A stretch of DNA of 64,000 nucleotides from Bog-473 sp963742035 (GCA_963742035.1 CAVUKH010000001.1:62001-126000); one strand, 5' to 3'. Numbered from the stretch's first letter, positions 16,148 to 24,509 are shown. Numbers and translations: made by a program. The notes: generated by a model not told the origin, from the sequence alone.

Positions 16148-17680
16148 GTGACTGAGGACCCGGACCGCTGCTACCAGGCGGCGCAGAGCAAGGACGCACG
16201 GTTCGACGGCCAGTTCTTCTGCGCCGTCACCTCCACCGGGATCTACTGCCGCCCGAGCTGCCCGGCCCGCACGCCGAAGCGGGAGAACATGCGCTTCTAC
16301 CCCACGGCGGCCGCCGCCCAGCAGGCCGGATTCCGCGCCTGCCTGCGTTGCCGGCCCGATGCCACGCCCGGCTCGCCGGAGTGGAACATCCGGGCCGACG
16401 TCGTCGCGCGCGCCATGCGCCTCATCCGCGACGGCGTCATCGACCGCGCGGGCGTGGAGGGCCTGGCCGACCGGCTCGGCTACAGCACCCGCCAACTGAA
16501 CCGCCTCATCACCGCCGAGGTCGGCACCGGGCCCTTGGCGCTGGCCCGGGCCCAGCGCAGCCAGACGGCCCGCGTCCTGCTGGAGACGACGGAGCTCCCG
16601 GTCGCCCACGTGGCCTTCGCCGCGGGCTTCTCCAGCGTGCGCCAGTGCAACGACACCGTGCGCCGGACGTTCGCCGACACGCCGAGCGGGCTGCGCGCCC
16701 GGGCGGCCCGCCCGGCGCAGGGGACGCGGGCCCGCCGGGAATCGGCCACCCAGGCCATCCGGCTCCGCCTCCCGTGCCGACAGCCCTTCGATCCCGCCTC
16801 GGTGCTCGACTTCCTGGGGCTGCGGGCACTGCCCGGCGTCGAGCAGCTCGAGGACGGTTCCTACACCCGCAGCCTGCGCCTGCCCCACGGGCACGGCATC
16901 GTCACCGTCCGCGCCCCGGACGCAGCGGGGCCCGAGGGCCCGGCGTACGTGGAGGGCGAGCTCGTCCTGTCGGACCTGCGCGACCTGCACACGGCCGTGG
17001 CCCGTTGCCGCCAGCTGCTCGACCTCGATGCGGATCCCGTCGCCATTTGGGAGGCTCTGGGGGACGACCCTCTCGTCGGCCCCTTGGTGCGGCGCCATCC
17101 GGGGCGCCGGGTCCCGGGAGCCGCCGACGGGTTCGAGCTCGCCGTGCGCGCCGTCATCGGGCAACAGGTCTCGGTCCTCGGCGCGCGCACCGTGGCCGGA
17201 CGGCTGGTGCACGCGGCCGGCGAACCGCTCGCCGCAGCGGTCGGCGCGGTGACCCACCTCTTCCCGACACCGACTGCGCTCGTCGAGCTGGCCGAGCGCG
17301 ACCCGGGTGCCTTCGCCATGCCGGCGGGCCGGCGCCGTGCCCTCGTGGCACTGGCCCACGCAGTCGAGGCGGGCGACGTGGTCATCGACCCCGGGGCGGA
17401 CCCGGTCGAGTTGCGCCGCTCACTGGTCGCGCTCCCCGGCATCGGGCCCTGGACGGCGGAGTACGTCGCCATGCGCGCGCTCCGCGACCCCGACGCCTTC
17501 ATGCCGACGGATCTCGGCATCCGGCGGGGCGCCGCCGCGCTCGGCCTCCCCGACGACCCGGCGCATCTGCGCGCGCACACCGAGCACTGGCGGCCCTGGC
17601 GCAGTTACGCCATGGCTCATCTGTGGTCGATGCCGGCCGCCGCCACCCCGCAACTCCCCATGAAAGGACGTGCCGCATGA
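16148..17680 (+). CDS. alkA: Ada-type regulator fused to 3-methyladenine DNA glycosylase II (AlkA)
   Basis: This is a 510-residue fusion with three parts. Residues 1-75 form the Ada metal-binding domain, with four cysteines (Cys34, Cys38, Cys65, Cys68), of which Cys34 corresponds to the phosphotriester methyl acceptor. Residues about 80-190 are an AraC-type helix-turn-helix region (GVEGLADRLGYSTRQLNRLI). Residues about 200-500 are AlkA with the helix-hairpin-helix VALPGIGPWTAEYVAMRAL and the catalytic aspartate in MPTDLGI. It should sense methylated phosphate backbone, activate transcription and excise alkylated bases. The GTG start is used, with a CACGCT hexamer 7 nt upstream. The stop overlaps the ogt start (ATGA), so the two repair genes are coupled. 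Confidence 0.96.
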   Translation: MTEDPDRCYQAAQSKDARFDGQFFCAVTSTGIYCRPSCPARTPKRENMRFYPTAAAAQQAGFRACLRCRPDATPGSPEWNIRADVVARAMRLIRDGVIDRAGVEGLADRLGYSTRQLNRLITAEVGTGPLALARAQRSQTARVLLETTELPVAHVAFAAGFSSVRQCNDTVRRTFADTPSGLRARAARPAQGTRARRESATQAIRLRLPCRQPFDPASVLDFLGLRALPGVEQLEDGSYTRSLRLPHGHGIVTVRAPDAAGPEGPAYVEGELVLSDLRDLHTAVARCRQLLDLDADPVAIWEALGDDPLVGPLVRRHPGRRVPGAADGFELAVRAVIGQQVSVLGARTVAGRLVHAAGEPLAAAVGAVTHLFPTPTALVELAERDPGAFAMPAGRRRALVALAHAVEAGDVVIDPGADPVELRRSLVALPGIGPWTAEYVAMRALRDPDAFMPTDLGIRRGAAALGLPDDPAHLRAHTEHWRPWRSYAMAHLWSMPAAATPQLPMKGRAA

Positions 17681-18138
17681 CATCCACCATGCCGATGGAC
17701 ACCCCGATTGGCCAGATCGTCCTGGAGGGCGACGGCGACGTGCTGATCGGGCTCCGGCTCCCGAACGATGCGGGCCTCGGACGACGCGACGAGGAGTCGC
17801 CCATCCTGAAGGAGGCGTCGACGCAATTGCAGGAGTACTTCGCCGGCGAGCGCACCGAGTTCGACCTCCGCATGGAGCTCGACGGCACGCCGTTCCAACG
17901 CGAGGTCTGGGCCGAGCTGTCGCGCATCCCCTGCGGCGAGACCATCAGCTACGGCGAGCTGGCCCGCCGGGTCGGGCGGCCCAGGGGGCCCCGGGCCGTG
18001 GGGCAGGCCAACGGGCGCAACCCGATCGCCATCATTGTGCCCTGTCACCGCGTGCTGGCGAGCAACGGGATCGGTGGCTACGGCGGCGGGCTGCCGGTCA
18101 AGCGCGCGCTGCTCGCGCTGGAGGGTGTCACGGCATAG
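17677..18138 (+). CDS. ogt: Methylated-DNA-[protein]-cysteine S-methyltransferase
   Basis: This is a 153-residue O6-alkylguanine repair protein that transfers the alkyl group from guanine to its own cysteine. The active site PCHRV is in NPIAIIVPCHRVLASNGIGGYGGG. The DNA-binding helix-turn-helix is FQREVWAELSRIPCGETISYGELARRVGRPRGPRAVGQANG. It starts at the ATG overlapping the alkA stop. Its pairing with an Ada-AlkA fusion gives a compact adaptive response to alkylation, replacing the three-domain Ada of enterobacteria. Confidence 0.97.
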   Translation: MTSTMPMDTPIGQIVLEGDGDVLIGLRLPNDAGLGRRDEESPILKEASTQLQEYFAGERTEFDLRMELDGTPFQREVWAELSRIPCGETISYGELARRVGRPRGPRAVGQANGRNPIAIIVPCHRVLASNGIGGYGGGLPVKRALLALEGVTA

Positions 18139-18141
18139 GGT
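18136..18141 (+). promoter_or_regulatory. Leaderless -10 of SDR gene
   Basis: TAGGGT ends 6 nt before the ATG at 18148 and overlaps the ogt stop codon. The SDR can thus be transcribed independently and without a leader. Confidence 0.5.
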
Positions 18142-18147
18142 GCGCCG

Positions 18148-18960
18148 ATGGAAACGGCGCAGAGTGTCCGCAACGCGTTCGATCTGACGGGTCGGGTGGC
18201 CCTCGTCACCGGAGCCGGGAGCGGCATCGGGCGTTCGACCGCCGAGGTGCTGGCGGGTGCCGGGGCCACCGTCGTCTGCGCCGACATCAACAACGCCACG
18301 GCGGCGGAGACGGCGGCGGCCATCGTCGGGCTGGGTGGTCGCGCCGAGAGCGCGGAGCTCGACGTGGCGGTCCGGGGCGCGGCGGAGACGCTGGTGCAGC
18401 ACATCGCGGCGCGTCACGGCGGGCTGCACGTCATGTGCAACATCGCCGGGATCATGATCGACAGCCCGATCATCGACGTCGACCCCGACGAGTTCGACCG
18501 CATTGTGGCGGTGAACCTCAAGGGTGTGCTGTACGGATGTCAGGCCGCCGGAAAGGTGATGGTGGCGCAGCGCGGCGGCTCCATCATCAACATGAGCTCA
18601 TCAGCGGTCCTGGCCCCCGCCGCGGGCGTCGGGCCGTACGCCATCTGCAAGGCGGGCGTGGCCCAACTGACCCAGTCGATGGCGTTCGAGGTCGGCAAGC
18701 ACGGCGTGCGGGTCAACTCGGTGGCGCCGGGCTTCGTACCGACCAACATGACGGCGCGCTACTACACGAACCCCGACGGCACCGTGAACGAGGAGGCGAA
18801 GGCCGCCACCCTCGGCCCCATGGCACGCTTCGCGCCGCTGCGGCGCGTGGGCGAGACATCCGAGATCGCCTACGCCGTGCTGTATCTCGCCTCGGACGCC
18901 AGCAGCTACGTGACGGGACAGCTGCTCAGCCCCAACGGGGGCGTCTCCATGTCGTACTGA
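18148..18960 (+). CDS. SDR-family oxidoreductase
   Basis: This is a 270-residue classical short-chain dehydrogenase. Its motifs are VTGAGSGIGRSTAEVL (about residue 21), CADINN (the Asp after the second strand favours NAD+ over NADP+), CNIAG in place of NNAG, and the Ser-Tyr-Lys set in INMSSSAVLAPAAGVGPYAICKAG. A long loop RYYTNPDGTVNEEAKAATLGPMARFAP precedes the C-terminal strand, consistent with a bulky alcohol or steroid substrate. It has its own leaderless promoter. It is convergent with the lipoprotein gene, with only one base between the stops. The substrate is unknown, and a hydroxysteroid or acyl-CoA dehydrogenase role is suggested only by the neighbourhood. Confidence 0.88.
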   Translation: METAQSVRNAFDLTGRVALVTGAGSGIGRSTAEVLAGAGATVVCADINNATAAETAAAIVGLGGRAESAELDVAVRGAAETLVQHIAARHGGLHVMCNIAGIMIDSPIIDVDPDEFDRIVAVNLKGVLYGCQAAGKVMVAQRGGSIINMSSSAVLAPAAGVGPYAICKAGVAQLTQSMAFEVGKHGVRVNSVAPGFVPTNMTARYYTNPDGTVNEEAKAATLGPMARFAPLRRVGETSEIAYAVLYLASDASSYVTGQLLSPNGGVSMSY

Positions 18961-18961
18961 C

Positions 18962-20101
18962 TTATGACAGGCGGTAGAGGTCGAACTGACCCGTGGTGGT
19001 GTCGGACGCGATGACCGCGGGCTGCGGTCCGATGAGCGTGACGGCCGAGCCCACGCCCACCGCATTGCTGGTCGAGCCCTGCGGCACGATGTTGAACACG
19101 CACGACGTCGGTTCGGACGGCCCGGCCTGCGGGCAGGCCGGGTTGCTGCCGGACGACTCGAGCGCCAGCGCGCCCGCCGTCGAGTCCACCACGACGCTCG
19201 TCACCGAGCCCTGGAAGGATCCGAGCGGGTGGAGCGTGGCTGCGTCGTAGGTGCTGAAGGTCGCATCGAGGCCCTGGCCCGCGGGCTCGCTGACCCAGAC
19301 CGCCCCGCCCGCCACCACGTCGAGGTACTGCACGCCGCCACCCAGGCCGTTCGGCTTGTCGGCCAGCACCGGGCCGAGCGCGGTGGCGCCGTCGGGGCGC
19401 CGGGCCACCAGGTGGTGATCGGTGCGCTCGTAGTAGATGGAGCCATCGGACCCGATGGCGTCACCCAACCCGGTCAGGACGAGGTGCGGTGCGGTGGCGG
19501 CTCCCGGGTTGACGCTGTACACGCTGACCGCGTTGCCCCGCGTCACCGAAATGAAGACCGAGCCGTTGGCGGCGGCGAGGGCGACGAGATCGTTGTTCGA
19601 GCTGTTCGACGTGGGCACCGACGGCATGGTCCACTGCCCGTCCTGGTTCCCGCTCATGCGGTTGTAGGCGAACAGCGTGGCGTACGTCGCCACGTAGAAA
19701 TTGGTGGCGTCGGCGGCCACGGCGGCGACACCGGTCGGGACGTGCTCGGCTATTTCGGCGGGACCGTTGCCGTCGACCACCCAGGCCACCGCCGGCGACG
19801 GGCTGCTCGGGTCCTGCGGGGCCGCGAACACGGCGCCGTCGGGGCTCTCCGCCGCCGTCACCCGGTCGGCGGTGAACGGGAGCGCGATGGCCGCGCCCAG
19901 CTGCAGCGGGCCGGAGCTGGCCGCCGGGGCGGTCGTGGTGGAGGCGGCCGCGGTGGTCGTCGTCGTGGTCGACGTCTGGTGCGACGAGGTCGGCGTCGGG
20001 GAGCCCGAACCGCAGGCCGCGAGCACCACCGGCGCGAACAGGGCCGCCGCCAACGTTGCCGCCAATCCCAATTGCAGCCGCTGACCAGGGTTCCCGCGCA
20101 T
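18962..20101 (-). CDS. Secreted lipoprotein, beta-propeller-like
   Basis: I choose the ATG at 20101 over the upstream one at 20143, because it leaves a normal signal sequence (MRGNPGQRLQLGLAATLAAAL...) and has a CATACT hexamer 7 nt before it; the longer form would reach the next gene. A lipobox ends in VLAAC, so the mature protein should be lipid-anchored outside the membrane. A Ser/Thr-rich linker of about 40 residues follows, then about 300 residues of repeated short strands with YYERTDHHLVARRPDG-like segments. The pattern (NGSVFISV, GDAIGSDGSIYYE) resembles beta-propeller surface proteins. The function is unknown. Two cysteines near the C-terminus may pair. Confidence 0.8.
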   Translation of the reverse strand: MRGNPGQRLQLGLAATLAAALFAPVVLAACGSGSPTPTSSHQTSTTTTTTAAASTTTAPAASSGPLQLGAAIALPFTADRVTAAESPDGAVFAAPQDPSSPSPAVAWVVDGNGPAEIAEHVPTGVAAVAADATNFYVATYATLFAYNRMSGNQDGQWTMPSVPTSNSSNNDLVALAAANGSVFISVTRGNAVSVYSVNPGAATAPHLVLTGLGDAIGSDGSIYYERTDHHLVARRPDGATALGPVLADKPNGLGGGVQYLDVVAGGAVWVSEPAGQGLDATFSTYDAATLHPLGSFQGSVTSVVVDSTAGALALESSGSNPACPQAGPSEPTSCVFNIVPQGSTSNAVGVGSAVTLIGPQPAVIASDTTTGQFDLYRLS

Positions 20102-20133
20102 TGCCGCCAGTATGGCGTGCAACGGGCGGGCGG

Positions 20134-20139
20134 TACGGT
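20134..20139 (+). promoter_or_regulatory. Leaderless -10 of the dienelactone-hydrolase-like gene
   Basis: TACGGT ends 6 nt before the ATG at 20146, predicting a leaderless mRNA. Confidence 0.5.
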
Positions 20140-20145
20140 GCACCC

Positions 20146-20862
20146 ATGGCCACCACCCGCGACATCACCTACGAAGCCGACGGTCGCACCATGATCGGCA
20201 CCCTCGCCCTGCCCGACGGCACCGAACAGCGCCCCGGCGTGCTGGTCTGTCACGAGGGACCCGGACTCGACGACCATGCGCGGTCGCGGGCGGCGCGGAT
20301 CGCCGACGAGCTCGGCTATGTCGCCTTCGCGCTCGACTACCACGGTGATGGGAAGCCGATCACCGACCGCGAGGAGATGATGGGGCGCATCGGGGCGCTG
20401 CGGGGCGATCCGCCCCGCGCCTTTGCGCTCGGGACGGCGGGTCTCGACATTCTACGGGCCGAGCCGCGCACCGACACGGGGCGGCTGGCCGCCATCGGCT
20501 TCTGCTTCGGCGGCACGCTGTCCCTCGAGCTGGCCCGCGGCGGGGCCGACCTCAAGGCGGTGGTCGGCTTCCATTCGGGGTTGTCGACCGTGCACCCCGA
20601 GGACGCCCGCAACATCACCGGCAAGGTGCTGGCCCTCATCGGGGCCGACGACCCCATGGTGCATGCCGAGGAGCGGCGGGCCTTCGAGGAAGAGATGCGG
20701 GCCGGCGGGGTCGATTGGGAGCTGAACGTCTACGGCGGTGCCGTGCACTCCTTCACCAACCCGCTGGCCTCGCCGGACACCTTCCCCGGCATCGCCTATG
20801 ACGCGGCGACGGACCGCCGGTCCTGGCGGGCCATGGTCGACCTGTTCGACGAGGTCTTCTAA
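20146..20862 (+). CDS. Dienelactone hydrolase family protein
   Basis: This is a 238-residue alpha/beta hydrolase of the dienelactone hydrolase family. The nucleophile is Cys120 in AAIGFCFGGTLSLEL. The acid is the aspartate in ALIGADDPMVHAEE and the histidine is in YGGAVHSFTNP. The glutamate of CHEGPGLDDHARSRA near residue 37 is also a family feature. Dienelactone hydrolases open lactone rings in aromatic and alicyclic degradation, but many paralogues have other ester or thioester substrates. It is followed by an amidohydrolase and a dehydrogenase pair, so a catabolic role is likely. Confidence 0.9.
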   Translation: MATTRDITYEADGRTMIGTLALPDGTEQRPGVLVCHEGPGLDDHARSRAARIADELGYVAFALDYHGDGKPITDREEMMGRIGALRGDPPRAFALGTAGLDILRAEPRTDTGRLAAIGFCFGGTLSLELARGGADLKAVVGFHSGLSTVHPEDARNITGKVLALIGADDPMVHAEERRAFEEEMRAGGVDWELNVYGGAVHSFTNPLASPDTFPGIAYDAATDRRSWRAMVDLFDEVF

Positions 20863-20887
20863 CCGACCCCCTCCCGATCTCGCCCAT

Positions 20888-20902
20888 CTGACGCCCCGTC
20901 AG
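20888..20902. promoter_or_regulatory. Palindromic operator (copy 2) upstream of amidohydrolase
   Basis: CTGACGCCCCGTCAG has the same 6-bp arms as the copy before echA20. It ends 8 nt upstream of the TACGCT -10 hexamer, so a bound protein would cover the -35/-10 region and block transcription. Confidence 0.7.
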
Positions 20903-20910
20903 GTGCGGGC

Positions 20911-20916
20911 TACGCT
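20911..20916 (+). promoter_or_regulatory. -10 hexamer of the amidohydrolase gene
   Basis: TACGCT lies 8 nt before the ATG at 20925 and only 2 nt before the ATG at 20919. This favours the second ATG as the true, leaderless start. Confidence 0.5.
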
Positions 20917-20924
20917 CGATGCCC

Positions 20925-22127
20925 ATGCCTGAGCCCCTGCCGATGATCATCTCGGTCGACGATCACGTGGTCGAGCCGCCCAATGTGTGGCAGGACCGCC
21001 TCCCCTCCAAGTACGCGGAGGTGGGACCGCGCATCGTGCGCGCGCCGATGCCCGAGGTCGAGTACCGCGGCGGGTCGTTGAAGGTCAAGCCCGGCTCGGA
21101 AGGCGTGCCGGTCGACTGGTGGTACTACGAGGACCTCAAGCGACCCTTGCTGCGCGTCGACTCCGCCGTGGGCGTGCCCCGCGACGAGGTGACCATGAAG
21201 GGCGTCACCTACGAGGACATGCGCCCCGGCTCCTACGAGGTGAAGCCCCGCCTCGACGACATGGACGCCAACCACATTGAGGCGGCCCTCTGCTTCCCGA
21301 CCTTCCCCCGCTTCTGCGGCCAGACCTTCACCGAGGCCAAGGACCGGGAGCTCGGCCTGCTGTGCATTCGGGCGTACAACGACTGGATGGTCGAGGAGTG
21401 GTGCGGTGACTCGGGCGGGCGGCTCATCCCCCTCTGTCTCATTCCGCTCTGGGACGCCGAGCTGGCGGCGGCAGAAGTGCGGCGCAACGCGGCGCGTGGC
21501 GTGCGCGCCGTGTGCTTCAGCGAGATCCCGCCCTTCCTGGGCCTGCCGAGCGTGCACGACCCCGACCACTACTGGGATCCGTTCTTCCAGGCCTGCGCCG
21601 AGACGCAGACCATCGTGAACATGCACATCGGGTCGTCCTCGAAGATGCCGTCGACGTCCGCCGACGCCCCGCCCGCCGTGGGCTCGACGCTGACGCACAC
21701 CAACGCCACCTTCTCCCTCGTGGACTATCTCTTCAGCGGCGTCTTCGTCCGCATCCCCGACCTGAAGGTGGCCTACTCGGAAGGGCAGATCGGGTGGATT
21801 CCCTACATTTTGGAGCGAGCCGACCGAGTCTGGGAGGACAACCGCGGGTGGGGCGGGGTCGCCGACATCGTGCCGGAGAAGCCTTCGAGCTACTTCAAGG
21901 ACCACGTGTGGGGCTGCTTCTTCGACGACGCCCACGGGCTGCGCTCGGTGGACGAGATCGGCGAGGACAACATCACGTACGAGTCGGACTACCCGCACTC
22001 GGACTCGACCTGGCCCCGGACCAAGGAGATCGCCGAGGAGCAGATGGCCGACCTCAGCGACGAGCAGCGCCGCAAGATCGTGCGCGGCAACGCGATCAAG
22101 CTGTTCGGCCTCGACCTCCCCGCCTGA
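20925..22127 (+). CDS. Amidohydrolase family 2 protein (TIM-barrel metal hydrolase/decarboxylase)
   Basis: This is a 400-residue protein of the amidohydrolase-2 family, which includes decarboxylases such as ACMSD and other C-C hydrolases. ISVDDHVVEPPNVW near the N-terminus places the usual metal-binding motif as D-x-H. Further conserved pieces are NHIEAALCFPTFPRF, IVNMHIGSSSKM (likely metal His), and ITYESDYPHSDSTWP with the catalytic aspartate near the C-terminus. Members are common in actinobacterial steroid and aromatic catabolic clusters. The start is set at the second ATG because of the -10 position. The operator palindrome 23 nt upstream links its control with that of echA20. Confidence 0.88.
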   Translation: MPEPLPMIISVDDHVVEPPNVWQDRLPSKYAEVGPRIVRAPMPEVEYRGGSLKVKPGSEGVPVDWWYYEDLKRPLLRVDSAVGVPRDEVTMKGVTYEDMRPGSYEVKPRLDDMDANHIEAALCFPTFPRFCGQTFTEAKDRELGLLCIRAYNDWMVEEWCGDSGGRLIPLCLIPLWDAELAAAEVRRNAARGVRAVCFSEIPPFLGLPSVHDPDHYWDPFFQACAETQTIVNMHIGSSSKMPSTSADAPPAVGSTLTHTNATFSLVDYLFSGVFVRIPDLKVAYSEGQIGWIPYILERADRVWEDNRGWGGVADIVPEKPSSYFKDHVWGCFFDDAHGLRSVDEIGEDNITYESDYPHSDSTWPRTKEIAEEQMADLSDEQRRKIVRGNAIKLFGLDLPA

Positions 22128-22140
22128 TCCTCCGTACGGT

Positions 22141-22219
22141 TGCCAATTGCCAATTGCCAATTGCCCGTTGACCCCTGACCCCTGACCCCTGACCCCTGAC
22201 CCCTGACCCCTGACCCCTG
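22141..22219. repeat. Heptanucleotide tandem repeats before a dehydrogenase gene
   Basis: TGCCAAT occurs three times (22141-22161). After a short spacer ACCCCTG occurs seven times without interruption (22171-22219). The array ends only 4 nt before the ATG at 22224, so it occupies the whole space where a promoter or ribosome-binding site would lie. Seven bases per unit means length can vary freely because the array is non-coding. Confidence 0.9.
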
Positions 22220-22223
22220 ACGC

Positions 22224-23408
22224 ATGGACCTCCGCTACACCGAGCCGGAGCAGGCCTTCCGACAGGAGTTGCGGGACTGGTTGGGCGCGACGCTGCCAGG
22301 CGTCGGTGCGCCACCACCCCACGACGACTGGCCGGCCCGACGGGCCTACGACCTGCGGTGGCAGCGCCTGTTGTTCGATGCGGGTTACGCCGGCGTGGAC
22401 TGGCCGGCCGAAGGTGGCGGACGCGGTGCGTCGCCGGTGGAGCAGCTGATCTTCAAGGAGGAGTGCGAACGGGCCGGCGCCCCGTACGTCGGCGTGAACT
22501 TCGTCGGGCTGTTGCACGCCGGCCCGACCGTCATCGCCGAGGGGACGGCGGCCCAGAAGGCGCGCTACCTCCCTGCCATCCTGCGCGGCGAAGAAGTGTG
22601 GTGCCAGGGTTTCAGCGAGCCCGACGCCGGCAGTGACCTCGCCTCGTTGCGCACACGGGCGGTGCGCGACGGCGACGACTATGTCGTGACCGGGTCGAAG
22701 ATCTGGACGTCCCATGCCGAGGTGGCCGACTTCTGTGAGTTGCTCGTGCGCACCGGGGAGGAGCGCAATCGCGGTATCACCTGGCTGATCATGCCCATGG
22801 ACGCGCCCGGCATCGAGATCCGACCACTGCGCACCATCGCCGGGACGACCGAGTTCGCCGAGCTGTTCTTGAACGAGGTGCGGATACCGGTGGCCAACCG
22901 GGTGGGTGACGAGAACGACGGGTGGCGCGTGACGATGGTCACGCTCTCCTTCGAGCGGGGTACGGCGTTCGTGGGCGAGCTGCTCGAGTGCATCCGCCTC
23001 CTCGGTGAGCTGGCCGGGGTCGCGGGGAGGGTCGGCGCCCTGGACGATGCCGGTGTGGCGCGCCGGTTCGGCCACCTGGTGGCCGCCTTCGATGCACTGT
23101 GGGCGCTCACCAAGCGCAACGTCTCGGAGGCGGCGCAGACCGGCATCCCGGGGGTCGGAGGATCGGTGTTCAAGCTCTCGTTCTCCGAGCACGCCCAGGC
23201 TCTGGGCGACCTGGCCATGGAGCTACTGGACCGGGCCGCCCTGAGCGCCGACCCCCTGACGGGCCCCGACGGTTTGCCTCTGGGCAACGCCGAGCAGTTG
23301 GCGGGGTGGTTCAAGTCGATCTCGTCGACCATTGCGGCGGGCACGTCGCAGGTGCAGCGCAACATTGTGGCCGAGCGCATCCTCGGGTTGCCCAAGGCCC
23401 GGCGCTGA
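22224..23408 (+). CDS. Acyl-CoA dehydrogenase, catalytic-type subunit (pair 2)
   Basis: This is a 394-residue acyl-CoA dehydrogenase (MDLRYTEPEQAFRQELRDWLG). Motifs present are EVWCQGFSEPDAGSDLASLRTRAV, YVVTGSKIWTSHAEVADF and AGTTEFAELFLNEVRIP. The probable catalytic base is Glu244 in LSFERGTAFVG, as in FadE26-type steroid dehydrogenases, while the C-terminal position reads AAGTSQVQRN. It overlaps by one base with the next dehydrogenase-like gene (TGATG), and the two products likely make one heterotetramer. The only upstream sequence is the heptanucleotide array, with no visible -10 or Shine-Dalgarno site, so it may be expressed by read-through from the amidohydrolase gene. Confidence 0.92.
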   Translation: MDLRYTEPEQAFRQELRDWLGATLPGVGAPPPHDDWPARRAYDLRWQRLLFDAGYAGVDWPAEGGGRGASPVEQLIFKEECERAGAPYVGVNFVGLLHAGPTVIAEGTAAQKARYLPAILRGEEVWCQGFSEPDAGSDLASLRTRAVRDGDDYVVTGSKIWTSHAEVADFCELLVRTGEERNRGITWLIMPMDAPGIEIRPLRTIAGTTEFAELFLNEVRIPVANRVGDENDGWRVTMVTLSFERGTAFVGELLECIRLLGELAGVAGRVGALDDAGVARRFGHLVAAFDALWALTKRNVSEAAQTGIPGVGGSVFKLSFSEHAQALGDLAMELLDRAALSADPLTGPDGLPLGNAEQLAGWFKSISSTIAAGTSQVQRNIVAERILGLPKARR

Positions 23409-24478
23409 TGGACTTCCGAGTCGGCGAGGACCAGCGTGAGTTGGCCGAGGGCATCCGGGCCATGGTGGCGGGGCGGCTGCCGCTCGCGCACCTCCGGCGG
23501 CGGGAGGGTGACGCGGTCGCCATCGACAGGGACGAATGGGCGGCGCTGGGCGAGACGGGTGTGTTCGCACTGACCTTGCCCGAGCCCGTCGGCACCGGCC
23601 TCTCCATGGCCGAGGCGGTCGTCGTCTTCGAGGAGCTGGGGAGCGCCCTCGTTCCAGGGCCGCTGGTCGGGACGTTCCTGGCGGCTCGGGCCGGACTCGT
23701 GGAGGGCGCGGCCGAGGGACGTGCTTCGGTGGGCGTGCACTGCAGCGGCTCCGGACCTTGGGACGGGCCCGTGCTGGTGGAGCATCTGGCGGCGCTGGAC
23801 GCGTTGCTCGTGTTCGACGGGGGCGTTGGCGACGGAGGCGGCGTTGGCGACGGAGGCGGCGTTGGGCCGGCACGGTTGCTCGCGCCCATCGACACCGGGG
23901 GGGCGACGCGCGTGGAGGCGCCGCTCGACCCGTTGACGCCGCTATGGCGTGTCGACGCGCCGCTGGCCGGCGAGCCGGTGGCGGGCGATGACGGCGCGCT
24001 CTGGCGGGACGGCGCGTTGCTCACGGCCGCCCTGCAGGTGGGCCACGCGGCGGCCGCCCTCGACCTCGCCGTCGCCTACGCCAAGGAACGCGAGCAGTTC
24101 GGCACCCCCATCGGCAGCTTCCAGGCCATTAAGCACATGTGCGCCGACATGCTCGTACGCGCCGAGGTCGCTCGCGCCGCGGTGCACGCCGCGGCATGCC
24201 TGGCCGATGCGCCCGATGTCGTCGACGCCGAGGCGGCGGTCGCCTCCTGCACCCCCGACCAGGTGGTGGACCGGTCCATCCGCGGTGCCAAGCTCCTGGC
24301 CGACGAGGCCGCTCTGGGAAACGCCCGGTCGGCCATTCAGGTCCACGGTGGCATGGGCTTCACGTGGGAGGTGCCTCTCCACCTGCACCTCAAGCGCGCT
24401 CGTGTGCACTCGACCACCTTCGGCACCCCCGGCGCACATGCGATCCGCCTGGCCGCCTATGCCGGAACGACGACATGA
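23408..24478 (+). CDS. Acyl-CoA dehydrogenase-like second subunit (pair 2)
   Basis: This is a 356-residue partner of the preceding dehydrogenase. Its start codon shares a base with the upstream stop. The C-terminal bundle is conserved (LAVAYAKEREQFGTPIGSFQAIKHMCADML, IQVHGGMGFTWEVPLHLHLKRARVH). The middle domain is shortened and contains a glycine-rich VGDGGG repeat encoded by an 18-bp tandem duplication (23822-23865). The FAD-contacting SEP-AGSD segment and YxGT tail are lacking. It is therefore a non-autonomous beta subunit, as in pair 1. Confidence 0.87.
   Translation: MDFRVGEDQRELAEGIRAMVAGRLPLAHLRRREGDAVAIDRDEWAALGETGVFALTLPEPVGTGLSMAEAVVVFEELGSALVPGPLVGTFLAARAGLVEGAAEGRASVGVHCSGSGPWDGPVLVEHLAALDALLVFDGGVGDGGGVGDGGGVGPARLLAPIDTGGATRVEAPLDPLTPLWRVDAPLAGEPVAGDDGALWRDGALLTAALQVGHAAAALDLAVAYAKEREQFGTPIGSFQAIKHMCADMLVRAEVARAAVHAAACLADAPDVVDAEAAVASCTPDQVVDRSIRGAKLLADEAALGNARSAIQVHGGMGFTWEVPLHLHLKRARVHSTTFGTPGAHAIRLAAYAGTTT
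23822..23865. repeat. 18-bp in-frame tandem repeat inside dehydrogenase subunit
   Basis: Two perfect copies of an 18-bp unit beginning GGCGTTGGCGACGG, plus an 8-bp partial third, encode repeated VGDGGG. The repeat lies in the degraded central domain, where extra loop length is likely tolerated. Confidence 0.85.
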
Positions 24479-24509
24479 CGCCCTCCCTCCTTCGATCGGA
24501 GTCCCGTCC

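Noticed and set aside
22141..22219. CRISPR array
   Set aside because: The units are 7 bp with no spacers, and there are no cas genes.
20910..23192. 760-residue open frame on the minus strand
   Set aside because: It runs antisense to the amidohydrolase and acyl-CoA dehydrogenase genes, passes through the heptanucleotide repeat and has shadow composition.
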